A stretch of DNA of 25,899 bases from a bacterium. Its GTDB lineage: Bacteria; KSB1; UBA2214. A program made the translations under genes and the position numbers. The stretch spans positions 1 to 25,899 of the forward strand of contig JAKQKF010000476.1 in the NCBI GenBank assembly GCA_029560815.1. Direction: 5' to 3'. Below are positions 9,625 through 16,414 of the stretch, in pieces. Position 1 is the stretch's first letter. Each line of letters opens with the position of its first letter. The notes beneath the pieces are model-generated. The model worked only from the letters and a program-made list of their open reading frames with translations, had not been told where the DNA came from and ran no database searches.

Positions 9625-9646
9625 CCTGTAACCGGTGGAGATCCGG

Positions 9647-10858
9647 ATGGCAACCTGTACTATCAGCCGCAGCGCCGGCGTCGCCTGCCTGGCGGTCGCG
9701 GGACGAATCGACAGCATCTCCTCGCCTGACATCCAGCGCCGCCTGGAGGAGATGATCATGGATGGGGAGAGGCGCATCGCCGTCGACCTGGCGGGGGTCC
9801 CTTTCCTCAGCAGCGCCGGGCTGCGCGTTTTTCTCATCGCGCAGAAAGCCCTGGCCAGAGTCGGCGGCGAGATCCTCCTCTGCAAGGTTCCTGAGGGGGT
9901 GATGCGCGTTTTGATCATGACCGGTTTTGACCGTATCCTGCGCATCGGCACCACCGAGGCAGAGTTCGACTTCAGTCAGACTTACCCGTCCGCAGCCGGC
10001 GACCGTAGCGAAACCCGTGCCGGGGTGAGCTTTACCCTGCGGGAGCGGCCCGAAGCGGCACCCGGAATGCTGCGCCTCATCGGCAGCCAGGATAAATTCG
10101 CCACCGCGGACTATGACCAGGAGGACATGATCACCCTGCCGCAGCGGGAGCTGCTTTACGGCGCCGGCCTGGCGACCATCGGCGACGATTATGAGGAGTA
10201 CAAGGGGCTCTTCGGCGAGGCAGTGCTCCTCAACCACAATCTTTATTTCTATCCTGCAGTCAAGCGCCCGGCCGCAGATTTTATGCTCCATTCGGGCGAC
10301 AGCGAGGGCACCGGCTGCCATTTCCTTAACGGGTTCGCCTTCGACGGTGTCTTTCGCTACCTGGCGGCTTTTGACGGTTTTATCACCCTCGACCTGCTGC
10401 TGGAATGGCTGCTGACATTGCCTCTCTCCGCGCCCCTGCTTGGGATCGTCTTGATCGCCGAAAGCAAGGGCATCCTGGGCATGAACCTGAAGCAGGTGCC
10501 CCTGCGCGAGAATCGCCCAGAGCAGGATTTTGATCTCTATTCAGTCGCCCATGTCGCCTCCTGGATCAACTTTCCTGTCGATCCTGCTGATCCAAACCAC
10601 GTCATCGCTGCCGCCGGCATCATCTGCCGCGACCGCGCCGCCTGTCCGGCCGCTGTACAAAAGCTCTTCACGGAGAAATCCACCGTTCATCTTCATGCGG
10701 GTATCTTCGCCAAAGGACCGGTGAGCAAGAACCTCGACCATTTTTTGGAAGAGCTTGACCGCATCCTCACCGAACTGGATGTCTTCAAGGTGCAGCACCT
10801 CCTCGGTGGAAGCCGGTTTAGCAACGGGATGCTCGGAATCATTGAACTGAAAGGGTGA
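9647..10858 (+). CDS. STAS-domain (anti-sigma factor antagonist) protein with unrecognised C-terminal domain
   Basis: A 403-residue soluble protein. The chosen start is ATG 9647, with GGTGGAG (9634-9640) 6 nt upstream, rather than the GTG at 9635. Residues 1-110 are a STAS domain with the motif VPFLSSAGLRVF; by alignment with SpoIIAA, Ser56 is the expected phosphorylation site for an RsbW-type kinase. Residues about 110-403 form a large domain I cannot assign. It contains LLYGAGLATIGDDYEEY, GCHFLNGFAFDGVFRYL, a hydrophobic helix-rich stretch (LLLEWLLTLPLSAPLLGIVLIAES) and a C-terminal LDHFLEELDRIL helix. The stop lies 4 nt before the ABC permease ATG, so the two are almost certainly co-translated. 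This suggests the STAS protein is tied functionally to the transporter or to the RsbW-like kinase encoded three genes later. Confidence 0.85.
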   Translation: MATCTISRSAGVACLAVAGRIDSISSPDIQRRLEEMIMDGERRIAVDLAGVPFLSSAGLRVFLIAQKALARVGGEILLCKVPEGVMRVLIMTGFDRILRIGTTEAEFDFSQTYPSAAGDRSETRAGVSFTLRERPEAAPGMLRLIGSQDKFATADYDQEDMITLPQRELLYGAGLATIGDDYEEYKGLFGEAVLLNHNLYFYPAVKRPAADFMLHSGDSEGTGCHFLNGFAFDGVFRYLAAFDGFITLDLLLEWLLTLPLSAPLLGIVLIAESKGILGMNLKQVPLRENRPEQDFDLYSVAHVASWINFPVDPADPNHVIAAAGIICRDRAACPAAVQKLFTEKSTVHLHAGIFAKGPVSKNLDHFLEELDRILTELDVFKVQHLLGGSRFSNGMLGIIELKG

Positions 10859-10862
10859 GTGC

Positions 10863-12833
10863 ATGGAGTTGTGGGTCGGAGCGCTGAACCTCGGGCTTCT
10901 CTATGCCGTCATGACCATGGGGGTCTTTGTCACTTTTCGCATCCACAATTTCAATGATATTACCGTCGACGGCAGTTTAACCGCCGGAGCGGCGGCCGCG
11001 GCGGTGCTGATGACCCAGGGTATCAATCCCCTGCTCGCCCTGGGGGCCGCCTTCGCCATCGGCGCCCTGGCCGGGTGGCTGACCGCTTTCATTCATACGC
11101 GTTTTGGAATCAACGGCCTCCTCGCCGGTATCCTGGTGATGACGGCCCTTTACTCCATCAACCTGCACATCATGGGGCGCGCCAATCTCCCTCTCCTCAA
11201 CCAGCGCACCCTCTTCTCCTGGCTGGCGGAGGTCAATCCCGGCCTCCATCCCGAGCTTTGGACCGCGGCGGTGCTTGCCGGGATCATGCTCCTCTTCTGG
11301 CTGTTGATGACCTTTTTCTTTCGCACCGACCTCGGTATCGCCATGCGCATCACCGGCGACAATCCAACTATGGCCGCTGCTAACGGCATCGATGTCGGGC
11401 GCATGACCCGGTTTGGAGTGGCCCTGGCCAACGGTTTCACCGGGGTTTCGGGCGCGCTGGTGGCGCAGTATCAGGGCTTCGCCGACATCGGCATGGGCAT
11501 CGGCACCGTTGTCATCGGTATGGCCGCCGTGATCATCGGCGAGTCTCTCATCCGCAGCCGCAGTATCTACCTCCGGCTCCTCAGCGTCATCCTGGGGGCG
11601 GTACTCTTTCGCGGCATGATCGCCCTCGCCCTCTATGCGGGGATGAACCCCATCGACCTCAAACTGCTCACGGCGGTCTTTGTGTTGCTGACCCTGGTCT
11701 TGTCCAGATCGATGGGCGGCCTTAAACAGCCCTCTGGCGTGGCAGCAGATCACCGGCCGGTCTGGAAACGCCCCGCCTTTTTCTGGGGAGTGTTCCTCAT
11801 CGCGGCCATCCTGCTTTTTGTGGTCTATCGCATCTTCACCGGCAAAGGCAGCGCCCCAGTGAAACAGGTACAGATCGGTGTCGTGCAGCTGACCGAAAAC
11901 GGACTGCTCAACACCACACGCGACGCTCTGGTCAGCGAGCTTGGCCGTCTCGGTTACCGCGACGGCGACCACTGCCGGATCCTGCTCGAGAGCGCCGCCG
12001 GTGAACTGCCCACGGTCAGCACGATCCTCGACAAATTTGAGCGCGAAAAGATGGATGTCATCGTCACCATCTCGACGGGCTGCACCCAGGTGGCGCTCAA
12101 CAAAATCAGGAACCGCCCGGTTGTTTTCGCGACCGTCGCCAATCCCTTCCTGATCAAGGCGGGCACCTCGGACGTGGAGCATCTCCCCAACGTCACCGGG
12201 GTTTACGGCTGGGTGCCGATGGACCGGACCTTAGCGCTGGTCCGCAGGATCCTCCCCGGCCCGATCACCATCGGGGCCATCTGGGACCCGGGGCAGCCCA
12301 ACTCCGTATTCAATGTCGAGAACCTCCAGCGGGCTGGGGCGGCCCTGCCGGGAGTCGCCTTTAAAGGGGCGACCATCACCAGCTCCGCAGAGGTCTATCA
12401 GGCGGCCCTCGCGCTGGCACAGAAAGGGATTGACGCCTTTGTCCTTAGCCCGGACAATATCGTCTATTCGGCCTTCGAATCGGTGGTCAAGGCGGCAGGA
12501 ACTCGCCAGATCCCGATCTTTCTCAGCGACGTCGAGCGGCTCGGAGACGGCGCCCTGGCCGTGCTGGGTTATGACTATACCAGCAGCGGCGAACAAGCCG
12601 CCGTGCTCATCGACCGTATTATCCGCGGTGAAAATCCGCGGGATATCCCCTTCGAGACCTACAAAAAGCTGACCCTGGGATTGAATCTCGACACCGCCCG
12701 TACGAACGGTATCACCCTCAGCGACAGCCTGCAGAGTCAGGCGGACCTGATCGTGCGGGATAAAAAGATCATTCACAGTGGCTCGCTGGCCGCAAGGGCT
12801 GAAGTGGATTCCTCACAGCTCCCCAGCAGGTAG
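10863..12833 (+). CDS. ABC transporter permease fused to its substrate-binding protein (TrpY-TrpX-like)
   Basis: A 656-residue fusion. Residues 1 to about 285 are a multi-helix permease of the BPD_transp_2 type (FRIHNFNDITVDGSL near the start, GDNPTMAAANGIDVGRM in a cytoplasmic loop). After a short linker there is one more membrane helix (about 305-325, FFWGVFLIAAILLFVVYRIF). Residues about 333-640 match the ABC_sub_bind family (KQVQIGVVQLTENG, DVIVTISTGCTQVALNKI, PVVFATVANP, VFNVENLQRAG, GYDYTSSGEQAA, LGLNLDTARTNGI). In Gram-positive relatives these are separate TrpX and TrpY proteins taking up tryptophan, but the substrate here is unknown. The fusion tethers one binding protein per permease chain at the periplasmic face. 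The ATPase gene follows after 9 nt. The reading frame is open across the junction, so this is a real fusion unless there is a sequencing error. Confidence 0.9.
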   Translation: MELWVGALNLGLLYAVMTMGVFVTFRIHNFNDITVDGSLTAGAAAAAVLMTQGINPLLALGAAFAIGALAGWLTAFIHTRFGINGLLAGILVMTALYSINLHIMGRANLPLLNQRTLFSWLAEVNPGLHPELWTAAVLAGIMLLFWLLMTFFFRTDLGIAMRITGDNPTMAAANGIDVGRMTRFGVALANGFTGVSGALVAQYQGFADIGMGIGTVVIGMAAVIIGESLIRSRSIYLRLLSVILGAVLFRGMIALALYAGMNPIDLKLLTAVFVLLTLVLSRSMGGLKQPSGVAADHRPVWKRPAFFWGVFLIAAILLFVVYRIFTGKGSAPVKQVQIGVVQLTENGLLNTTRDALVSELGRLGYRDGDHCRILLESAAGELPTVSTILDKFEREKMDVIVTISTGCTQVALNKIRNRPVVFATVANPFLIKAGTSDVEHLPNVTGVYGWVPMDRTLALVRRILPGPITIGAIWDPGQPNSVFNVENLQRAGAALPGVAFKGATITSSAEVYQAALALAQKGIDAFVLSPDNIVYSAFESVVKAAGTRQIPIFLSDVERLGDGALAVLGYDYTSSGEQAAVLIDRIIRGENPRDIPFETYKKLTLGLNLDTARTNGITLSDSLQSQADLIVRDKKIIHSGSLAARAEVDSSQLPSR

Positions 12834-12842
12834 GCAAATTCC

Positions 12843-13655
12843 ATGATCGATATCACCGGTCTGTGCAAGACCTTCAATACCGGCACCATCAACGAAACCC
12901 GCGCCCTGCAGAACGTCACCCTGCATGTCAATCGCGGTGATTTCGTCACCATCATTGGCACCAACGGCTCGGGCAAATCAACCCTGCTCAATGCGGTCGC
13001 CGGTTCCTTTTTGCCGGACGCCGGTGCGATTCGCATCGACGGCCGCGAGGTCACCCGCCTGCGCGATTTCCAGCGCGCCGCCGACATCGCTCGCGTCTTC
13101 CAGAATCCCTTCAGCGGCACCGCCCCGAAGATGACCATCCTCGAGAACCTGCACATGGCCTGGCTGCGCAACAAGCCCTGCCGGCCCGTCCAAAGCCTCG
13201 ATGCCGCCCGGCGGGATGCCTATCGCAGTGAGCTCGGCCGGCTGGAAATGCAGATGGAGAAGCGGCTGGATCACCTCATCGGCTCGCTCTCGGGCGGCCA
13301 GCGTCAGGCGATCACCCTGCTGATGGCGGTCATCGCCCGGCCGAAGGTGTTGCTGCTTGATGAACACACCGCTGCCCTCGATCCCAAATCGGCCGCCCAG
13401 GTGGTCAAGTTGACCAGACACTTTATCGAACGCGAACAGCTCACCGCCATCATGGTCACGCACAGTATGCAACAGGCCCTCGATCTAGGCAACCGCACGA
13501 TCATGATGCACAAGGGACAGATCATCGACGACATCCCGCTCGAGGAAAAGCGGCGGCTCACGGTCGACGACCTTCTCGACAAATTCGCCGAGCTGCGCAA
13601 GAACGAGCAGCTGACCGAGGATGTGCTGATGGAACTGCGGCGGGAGTATATCTAG
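12843..13655 (+). CDS. ABC transporter ATP-binding protein (partner of the fused permease)
   Basis: A 270-residue cytoplasmic ATPase. All motifs are intact: Walker A GTNGSGKST (39-47), Q-loop Gln87 (RVFQNP), signature LSGGQ (149-153), Walker B VLLLDE with Glu174, and H-loop His207. The GTAPKMTILENL segment after the Q-loop and the long loop before the signature are typical of the ATPase that pairs with BPD_transp_2 permeases and ABC_sub_bind proteins (TrpZ-like). It should energise import of the solute recognised by the fused binding protein. It starts 9 nt after the permease stop, with a GGTAGG-like site overlapping that stop, and is followed 16 nt later by the RsbW-like gene, so transport and partner-switch genes share one unit. 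Confidence 0.94.
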   Translation: MIDITGLCKTFNTGTINETRALQNVTLHVNRGDFVTIIGTNGSGKSTLLNAVAGSFLPDAGAIRIDGREVTRLRDFQRAADIARVFQNPFSGTAPKMTILENLHMAWLRNKPCRPVQSLDAARRDAYRSELGRLEMQMEKRLDHLIGSLSGGQRQAITLLMAVIARPKVLLLDEHTAALDPKSAAQVVKLTRHFIEREQLTAIMVTHSMQQALDLGNRTIMMHKGQIIDDIPLEEKRRLTVDDLLDKFAELRKNEQLTEDVLMELRREYI

Positions 13656-13671
13656 ACCACGGGAAGGACCC

Positions 13672-14076
13672 ATGAACGAGCGCGCTTTCAAACGATCCCT
13701 GAACTCCCTCGAAGCCCTTTTCGATTTTCTTAACGAATTTCTCACCGGCCACGGCATCGCCGGCAAGAGTGCGCTCGAGCTGCAGCTCGCGCTGGAAGAG
13801 GTCTTCGCCAACTCGGTCGAGCACAACAACGCTTCAGCCGGCGACATCACCGTAGCCCTGGAGAAAACGGAGAATGCCATCACCCTCCGCATCCGCGATT
13901 TCGATGTCGAGGATTTCGACGTCTCGAAGCCACCCGACGTGAACACCCGGGCCCCCCTGCGGGAGCGCCGGGCGGGCGGCCTTGGCCTGCACCTGATCCA
14001 TACCATCATGGACCAGGTCGGGTACGCGCATGAGAACAGAATCAGCACCATCACCCTGGTCAAATATCTAAAGTGA
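13672..14076 (+). CDS. RsbW/SpoIIAB-like anti-sigma factor kinase
   Basis: A 134-residue protein with the small HATPase_c_2 fold used by anti-sigma factor serine kinases. The N box is LALEEVFANSVEH with Glu43 and Asn47; the G2 region is AGGLGLHLIHTIMD (101-114). It should bind a client protein and phosphorylate a STAS protein when ATP is bound. Two STAS proteins are encoded close by, one 6 nt downstream. The G1 box is unusual: the expected D-x-G reads DFD (76-78), so a glycine that normally shapes the nucleotide pocket is replaced by aspartate. A good ribosome binding site (GGAAGGA) precedes the ATG. The client is not obvious because the adjacent sigma factor is an ECF type with its own anti-sigma factor. 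Confidence 0.86.
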   Translation: MNERAFKRSLNSLEALFDFLNEFLTGHGIAGKSALELQLALEEVFANSVEHNNASAGDITVALEKTENAITLRIRDFDVEDFDVSKPPDVNTRAPLRERRAGGLGLHLIHTIMDQVGYAHENRISTITLVKYLK

Positions 14077-14082
14077 GGAACT

Positions 14083-14367
14083 ATGTTCAAGATCGAACAA
14101 GATAAGCAGGGCACCTTGCTCCTGTCCGGACGTTTTGACGCCTCCCGGGAGGAGAGTGCCATGAAGTGCTTCAATCTGGTCGAAAAAAGCACGGAGATCG
14201 ACTGCAGCCAGCTGGAATATATCTCCAGCGCCGGCATCGGCGTGCTCATAGCGACGCAGAAAAGGCTGATGCAGAATAATCAACAATTGATCCTGAAGAA
14301 TCTCAATCCCCATATCGTCGAGATCTTCAAGTACGCCGGACTGGATGCCGTTTTTACCATAAAATGA
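14083..14367 (+). CDS. Stand-alone STAS-domain anti-sigma factor antagonist (RsbV/SpoIIAA-like)
   Basis: A 94-residue single-domain STAS protein, the usual length for RsbV/SpoIIAA. It has the motif LEYISSAGIGVLIAT; aligned with SpoIIAA, Ser49 is the expected phosphoacceptor, and the C-terminal LDAVFTIK ending is typical. When unphosphorylated it should bind the RsbW-like kinase and free the client; phosphorylation would disable it. The GAGGA ribosome binding site overlaps the stop of the RsbW-like gene 6 nt upstream, so the pair is likely translationally coupled. The PP2C protein at 24728 is the best candidate in the window for its phosphatase. Confidence 0.92.
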   Translation: MFKIEQDKQGTLLLSGRFDASREESAMKCFNLVEKSTEIDCSQLEYISSAGIGVLIATQKRLMQNNQQLILKNLNPHIVEIFKYAGLDAVFTIK

Positions 14368-14415
14368 AACTATTTTCCACCCATCAGGCAACTTTTGTCA
14401 AACTGGATTGTATGT

Positions 14416-14949
14416 ATGAATGAACGGCAAGAGGCGGAACTGATCGCCCGCTGCAGAGAGGGTGATGACCGGGCTTTCACAGAGTTGGTGACCTGCTATC
14501 AAAAACCGGTCTATAATTTGGCCCTGCGCATCACCCGCAGCGGGGTCCTGGCCGAAGAGGTGACCCAGTCGACCTTCGTCAAGGTCTACACAAAACTCGC
14601 TTCCTACAAGACCGGCCTCTCCCTTTTCAGCTGGATCTATCGCATCGCCATGAACGAAGCGATTAATGAGTACCGGCGTGCCAAACGCCACAACAGCCTG
14701 GACGAGACGCGCATCGAGGCTGCCGCGCCACCGTCTTTCGAACTGGCCGAGGCGATTCAGGAGGCGCTGATGCATCTAAAGCCGGATGACCGGGCGCTGA
14801 TAGTCCTGCGCCATTTTCAGCACCTCGGCTATCAGGAGATCGCTCTGATCATGGACCGCTCCGAAAGCCGGATCAAGTCACAACTTTTCAGGGCACGCCA
14901 TGCCCTCAAACTCATACTCGCCAGAATGGGTGTTAAAAATGAAACATAA
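14416..14949 (+). CDS. ECF-type RNA polymerase sigma factor
   Basis: A 177-residue sigma-70 family protein with only regions 2 and 4. Region 2 covers about residues 5-90, with EEVTQSTFVKVYTKL and FSWIYRIAMNEAINEYRR. Region 4 covers about 115-170, with HLGYQEIALIMDRSESRIKSQLFRARHALK as the -35-binding helix-turn-helix. ATG 14416 is chosen because the upstream in-frame TTG (14395) would add residues foreign to the family; the ribosome binding site is weak in either case. The ATG at 14412 is out of frame and stops at once. The 48-nt gap before it is longer than the other gaps nearby, so its own promoter is possible. Its 3' end overlaps the start of the membrane anti-sigma factor, the classic arrangement of a sigma/anti-sigma pair. 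Confidence 0.93.
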   Translation: MNERQEAELIARCREGDDRAFTELVTCYQKPVYNLALRITRSGVLAEEVTQSTFVKVYTKLASYKTGLSLFSWIYRIAMNEAINEYRRAKRHNSLDETRIEAAAPPSFELAEAIQEALMHLKPDDRALIVLRHFQHLGYQEIALIMDRSESRIKSQLFRARHALKLILARMGVKNET

Positions 14950-16240
14950 ATCTGCACATATCTTGATGAAGAAGGCTTGCGACGGGACGCTGGATGCAGC
15001 CGAGCGCCTCGCCTGGGAAGCCTGGCTGCAGCAGCACCCGGAGGACCAAGCCCTCCATGACGAGCAGTCTGAAATGACCCGGCTGTTGGAGAAAGTGGCG
15101 GAGGTCGAGCCGCCTGCCCATCTCTCCGACCGGATTATGCAGGCTATCAGAAACATTAAACGTGAAAAACATGCCACAACGATACCAATCAAACAATACA
15201 AGGAGGTTCCCATGTCACCCAAGTACAAATGGCTGTTAATCGGCGCCGCAGCTGTGGTCATCATCGGCGTGGCCCTGACGAAGTTCTATCCCTTTCCCCC
15301 GGAATCCGCCACCCAGGGGACGATCGGGGCTGTGCAAAAAGCCGACAAGTACCAGGCCGGGCAGATGGACGCCCAGGATGTGACCCTGACCGATAGCGAA
15401 CTGCAGCAGTTGTTGCAGAACGATGCGGTCCAAAAGCTCGTCGCTGACAAGCCGGCCATGGCCGCGCTGCAGAGCCTCGACGGCAAAGCGATCGCGGCCT
15501 TGCAGAGTCTCGATGGCAGGTCTATCGCCGCACTGCAGACTCTCGACGGCAGGCCGATCGCCGCACTGCAGACCCTGGATGGCAGATCGCTCGCCGCTTT
15601 GCAAACGCTGGATGGCAAGTCGATCGCCGCACTGCAGACCCTGGATGGCAAGTCGATCGCCGCTCTCCAGACCCTGGATGGCAAGTCGATCGCAGCGTTG
15701 CAAACCCTGGACAGCAGGTCCTTTGCCGCTCTTCAGATTCTGGATGGCAAAGCGATTGCGGCTCTCCTGACTTTGGACGCTCAGTCCATCGCCGCTCTGC
15801 AGACAACCGACGGCCGTTCGATCGCCGCCCTCCAGTCGCTGGATGGCAAGTCCATCGCCGCCTTGCAGACCATGGATGGCAGAGTGATTGCCGCCTTACA
15901 GACCCTCGACGGCAAATCGATCGCGGCCCTGCAGATACTTGACAGTAAGTCGATCGCGGCCCTGCAGACCCTCGACGGCAAGTCGATCGCCGCGCTGCAG
16001 AGCATCGATGGCAAGGCTATCGCCGCCCTGCAGACCCTCGATGGTAAAGCCATCGCAGCGTTGCAGACCCTTGATGGCAAATCAATCGCCGCCCTGCAGT
16101 CGCTTGATGCCAAGTCCCTGACCGCCCTGCAGAGCCTAAACGCCCAGTCGCTCCTGGCTTTGCAAGGCGTGGACGCCAGAACCCTGGCCGCCTTGCAGAC
16201 CGTGGACAGCAGGACCATTGACGCGCTCGGGCAATATTAA
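14939..16240 (+). CDS. Membrane anti-sigma factor with 23 tandem 11-residue repeats
   Basis: A 433-residue protein starting at ATG 14939, overlapping the ECF sigma gene by 11 nt. Residues 1-75 look like a cytoplasmic anti-sigma domain of the zinc-less kind (GTLDAAERLAWEAWLQQHPE resembles the N-terminal domain seen in FecR-type regulators); there is no HxxxCxxC motif. One membrane helix lies at about 97-114 (YKWLLIGAAAVVIIGVAL). The extracytoplasmic part has a linker (115-174) and then 23 uninterrupted repeats of exactly 11 residues (175-427), consensus AALQTLDGKSI, ending DALGQY. I do not recognise this repeat family. The ECF sigma factor is the natural partner. A perfect AAGGAGG site precedes in-frame Met92 just before the membrane helix, so a shorter anchor-plus-repeat product is possible. 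A strong terminator follows. Confidence 0.88.
   Translation: MKHKSAHILMKKACDGTLDAAERLAWEAWLQQHPEDQALHDEQSEMTRLLEKVAEVEPPAHLSDRIMQAIRNIKREKHATTIPIKQYKEVPMSPKYKWLLIGAAAVVIIGVALTKFYPFPPESATQGTIGAVQKADKYQAGQMDAQDVTLTDSELQQLLQNDAVQKLVADKPAMAALQSLDGKAIAALQSLDGRSIAALQTLDGRPIAALQTLDGRSLAALQTLDGKSIAALQTLDGKSIAALQTLDGKSIAALQTLDSRSFAALQILDGKAIAALLTLDAQSIAALQTTDGRSIAALQSLDGKSIAALQTMDGRVIAALQTLDGKSIAALQILDSKSIAALQTLDGKSIAALQSIDGKAIAALQTLDGKAIAALQTLDGKSIAALQSLDAKSLTALQSLNAQSLLALQGVDARTLAALQTVDSRTIDALGQY
15200..15214 (+). promoter_or_regulatory. Internal Shine-Dalgarno site and in-frame ATG inside the anti-sigma gene
   Basis: AAGGAGG at 15200-15206, then 5 nt, then ATG at 15212-15214 in the reading frame of the anti-sigma gene (codon 92). 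This site is better than those of the neighbouring true starts. A protein begun here would have 342 residues: a short basic head (MSPKYK), the membrane helix and all 23 repeats, without the sigma-binding domain. It could also be a chance result of the codons for Lys-Glu-Val. Confidence 0.5.
15461..16219 (+). repeat. 23 x 33-bp in-frame tandem repeat encoding 11-residue units
   Basis: Exactly 759 bp = 23 units of 33 bp, each encoding a variant of AALQTLDGKSI. Positions 2 (Ala), 3 (Leu) and 7 (Asp) are nearly or fully constant; Asn replaces Asp once (unit 21) and Gln4 is lost once (unit 10). Positions 5, 9 and 10 vary among polar residues, and the last three units are the most diverged. Codons differ widely between units encoding the same residues, so the amino acid pattern is kept by selection and is not a fresh slippage product. 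Gain or loss of units would keep the frame. Confidence 0.97.
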
Positions 16241-16250
16241 TCCAGAATCC

Positions 16251-16284
16251 GGCAAGCCGCTCCTGAGCGGGCTTGCCCATTTTT
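16251..16284 (+). terminator. Intrinsic terminator after the anti-sigma gene
   Basis: GGCAAGCC at 16251-16258 pairs with GGCTTGCC at 16270-16277, extended inward by GCTC/GAGC around a 2-nt loop with a single bulged G. A T-rich tail follows at 16280-16284. It begins 10 nt after the stop codon and ends the long series of genes that starts at 372. Confidence 0.88.
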
Positions 16285-16307
16285 AGGTTGCGCCTCCACT
16301 GTTATGA

Positions 16308-16374
16308 GAGCGGCGATGCCCGTCAAGGGGCACCGCCGCTCGGTTATGAAGACGGCAGACGCGACCGGATAACC
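16308..16374 (+). promoter_or_regulatory. Tandem hairpins in the leader of the metalloprotease gene
   Basis: Hairpin 1 spans 16308-16341: GAGCGGCG pairs with CGCCGCTC, then one A/C mismatch, then TGCCC with GGGCA around a 6-nt loop. Hairpin 2 follows directly: GGTTAT (16342-16347) pairs with ATAACC (16369-16374), with a weaker inner CGG/CCG. There is no T run, so neither is a terminator. The direct repeat GTTATGA occurs just before hairpin 1 (16301-16307) and again at 16343-16349, so ATAAC at 16369 could pair with either copy, a possible two-state fold. No known riboswitch class is recognised. Confidence 0.5.
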
Positions 16375-16414
16375 ACGCAGGCATTATCATCCACCGGGAG
16401 AGGATCGAGAACAG

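Noticed and set aside
14364..14415. ECF-type autoregulated promoter (GAAACT -35 with GTC -10) before the sigma gene
   Set aside because: The spacing between the elements is about 26 nt, well outside the usual 15-18 nt.
14939..15211. Zinc-finger (HxxxCxxC) anti-sigma motif
   Set aside because: Only one cysteine is present in this part and no matching histidine-cysteine spacing is found, so it is described as a zinc-less type.
15461..16219. CRISPR-like regular repeats
   Set aside because: Units are contiguous 33-bp coding repeats without spacers, diverged at synonymous sites, and stay in one reading frame.
15461..16219. Curli/amyloid-type repeat
   Set aside because: Curlin repeats are longer with conserved Ser-Gln-Gly-Asn-Gln spacing; the 11-residue unit here does not match.
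16285..16414. Known riboswitch class in the protease leader
   Set aside because: I compared it from memory with common classes (cobalamin, FMN, TPP, glycine, cyclic-di-GMP-I) and saw none of their conserved cores.
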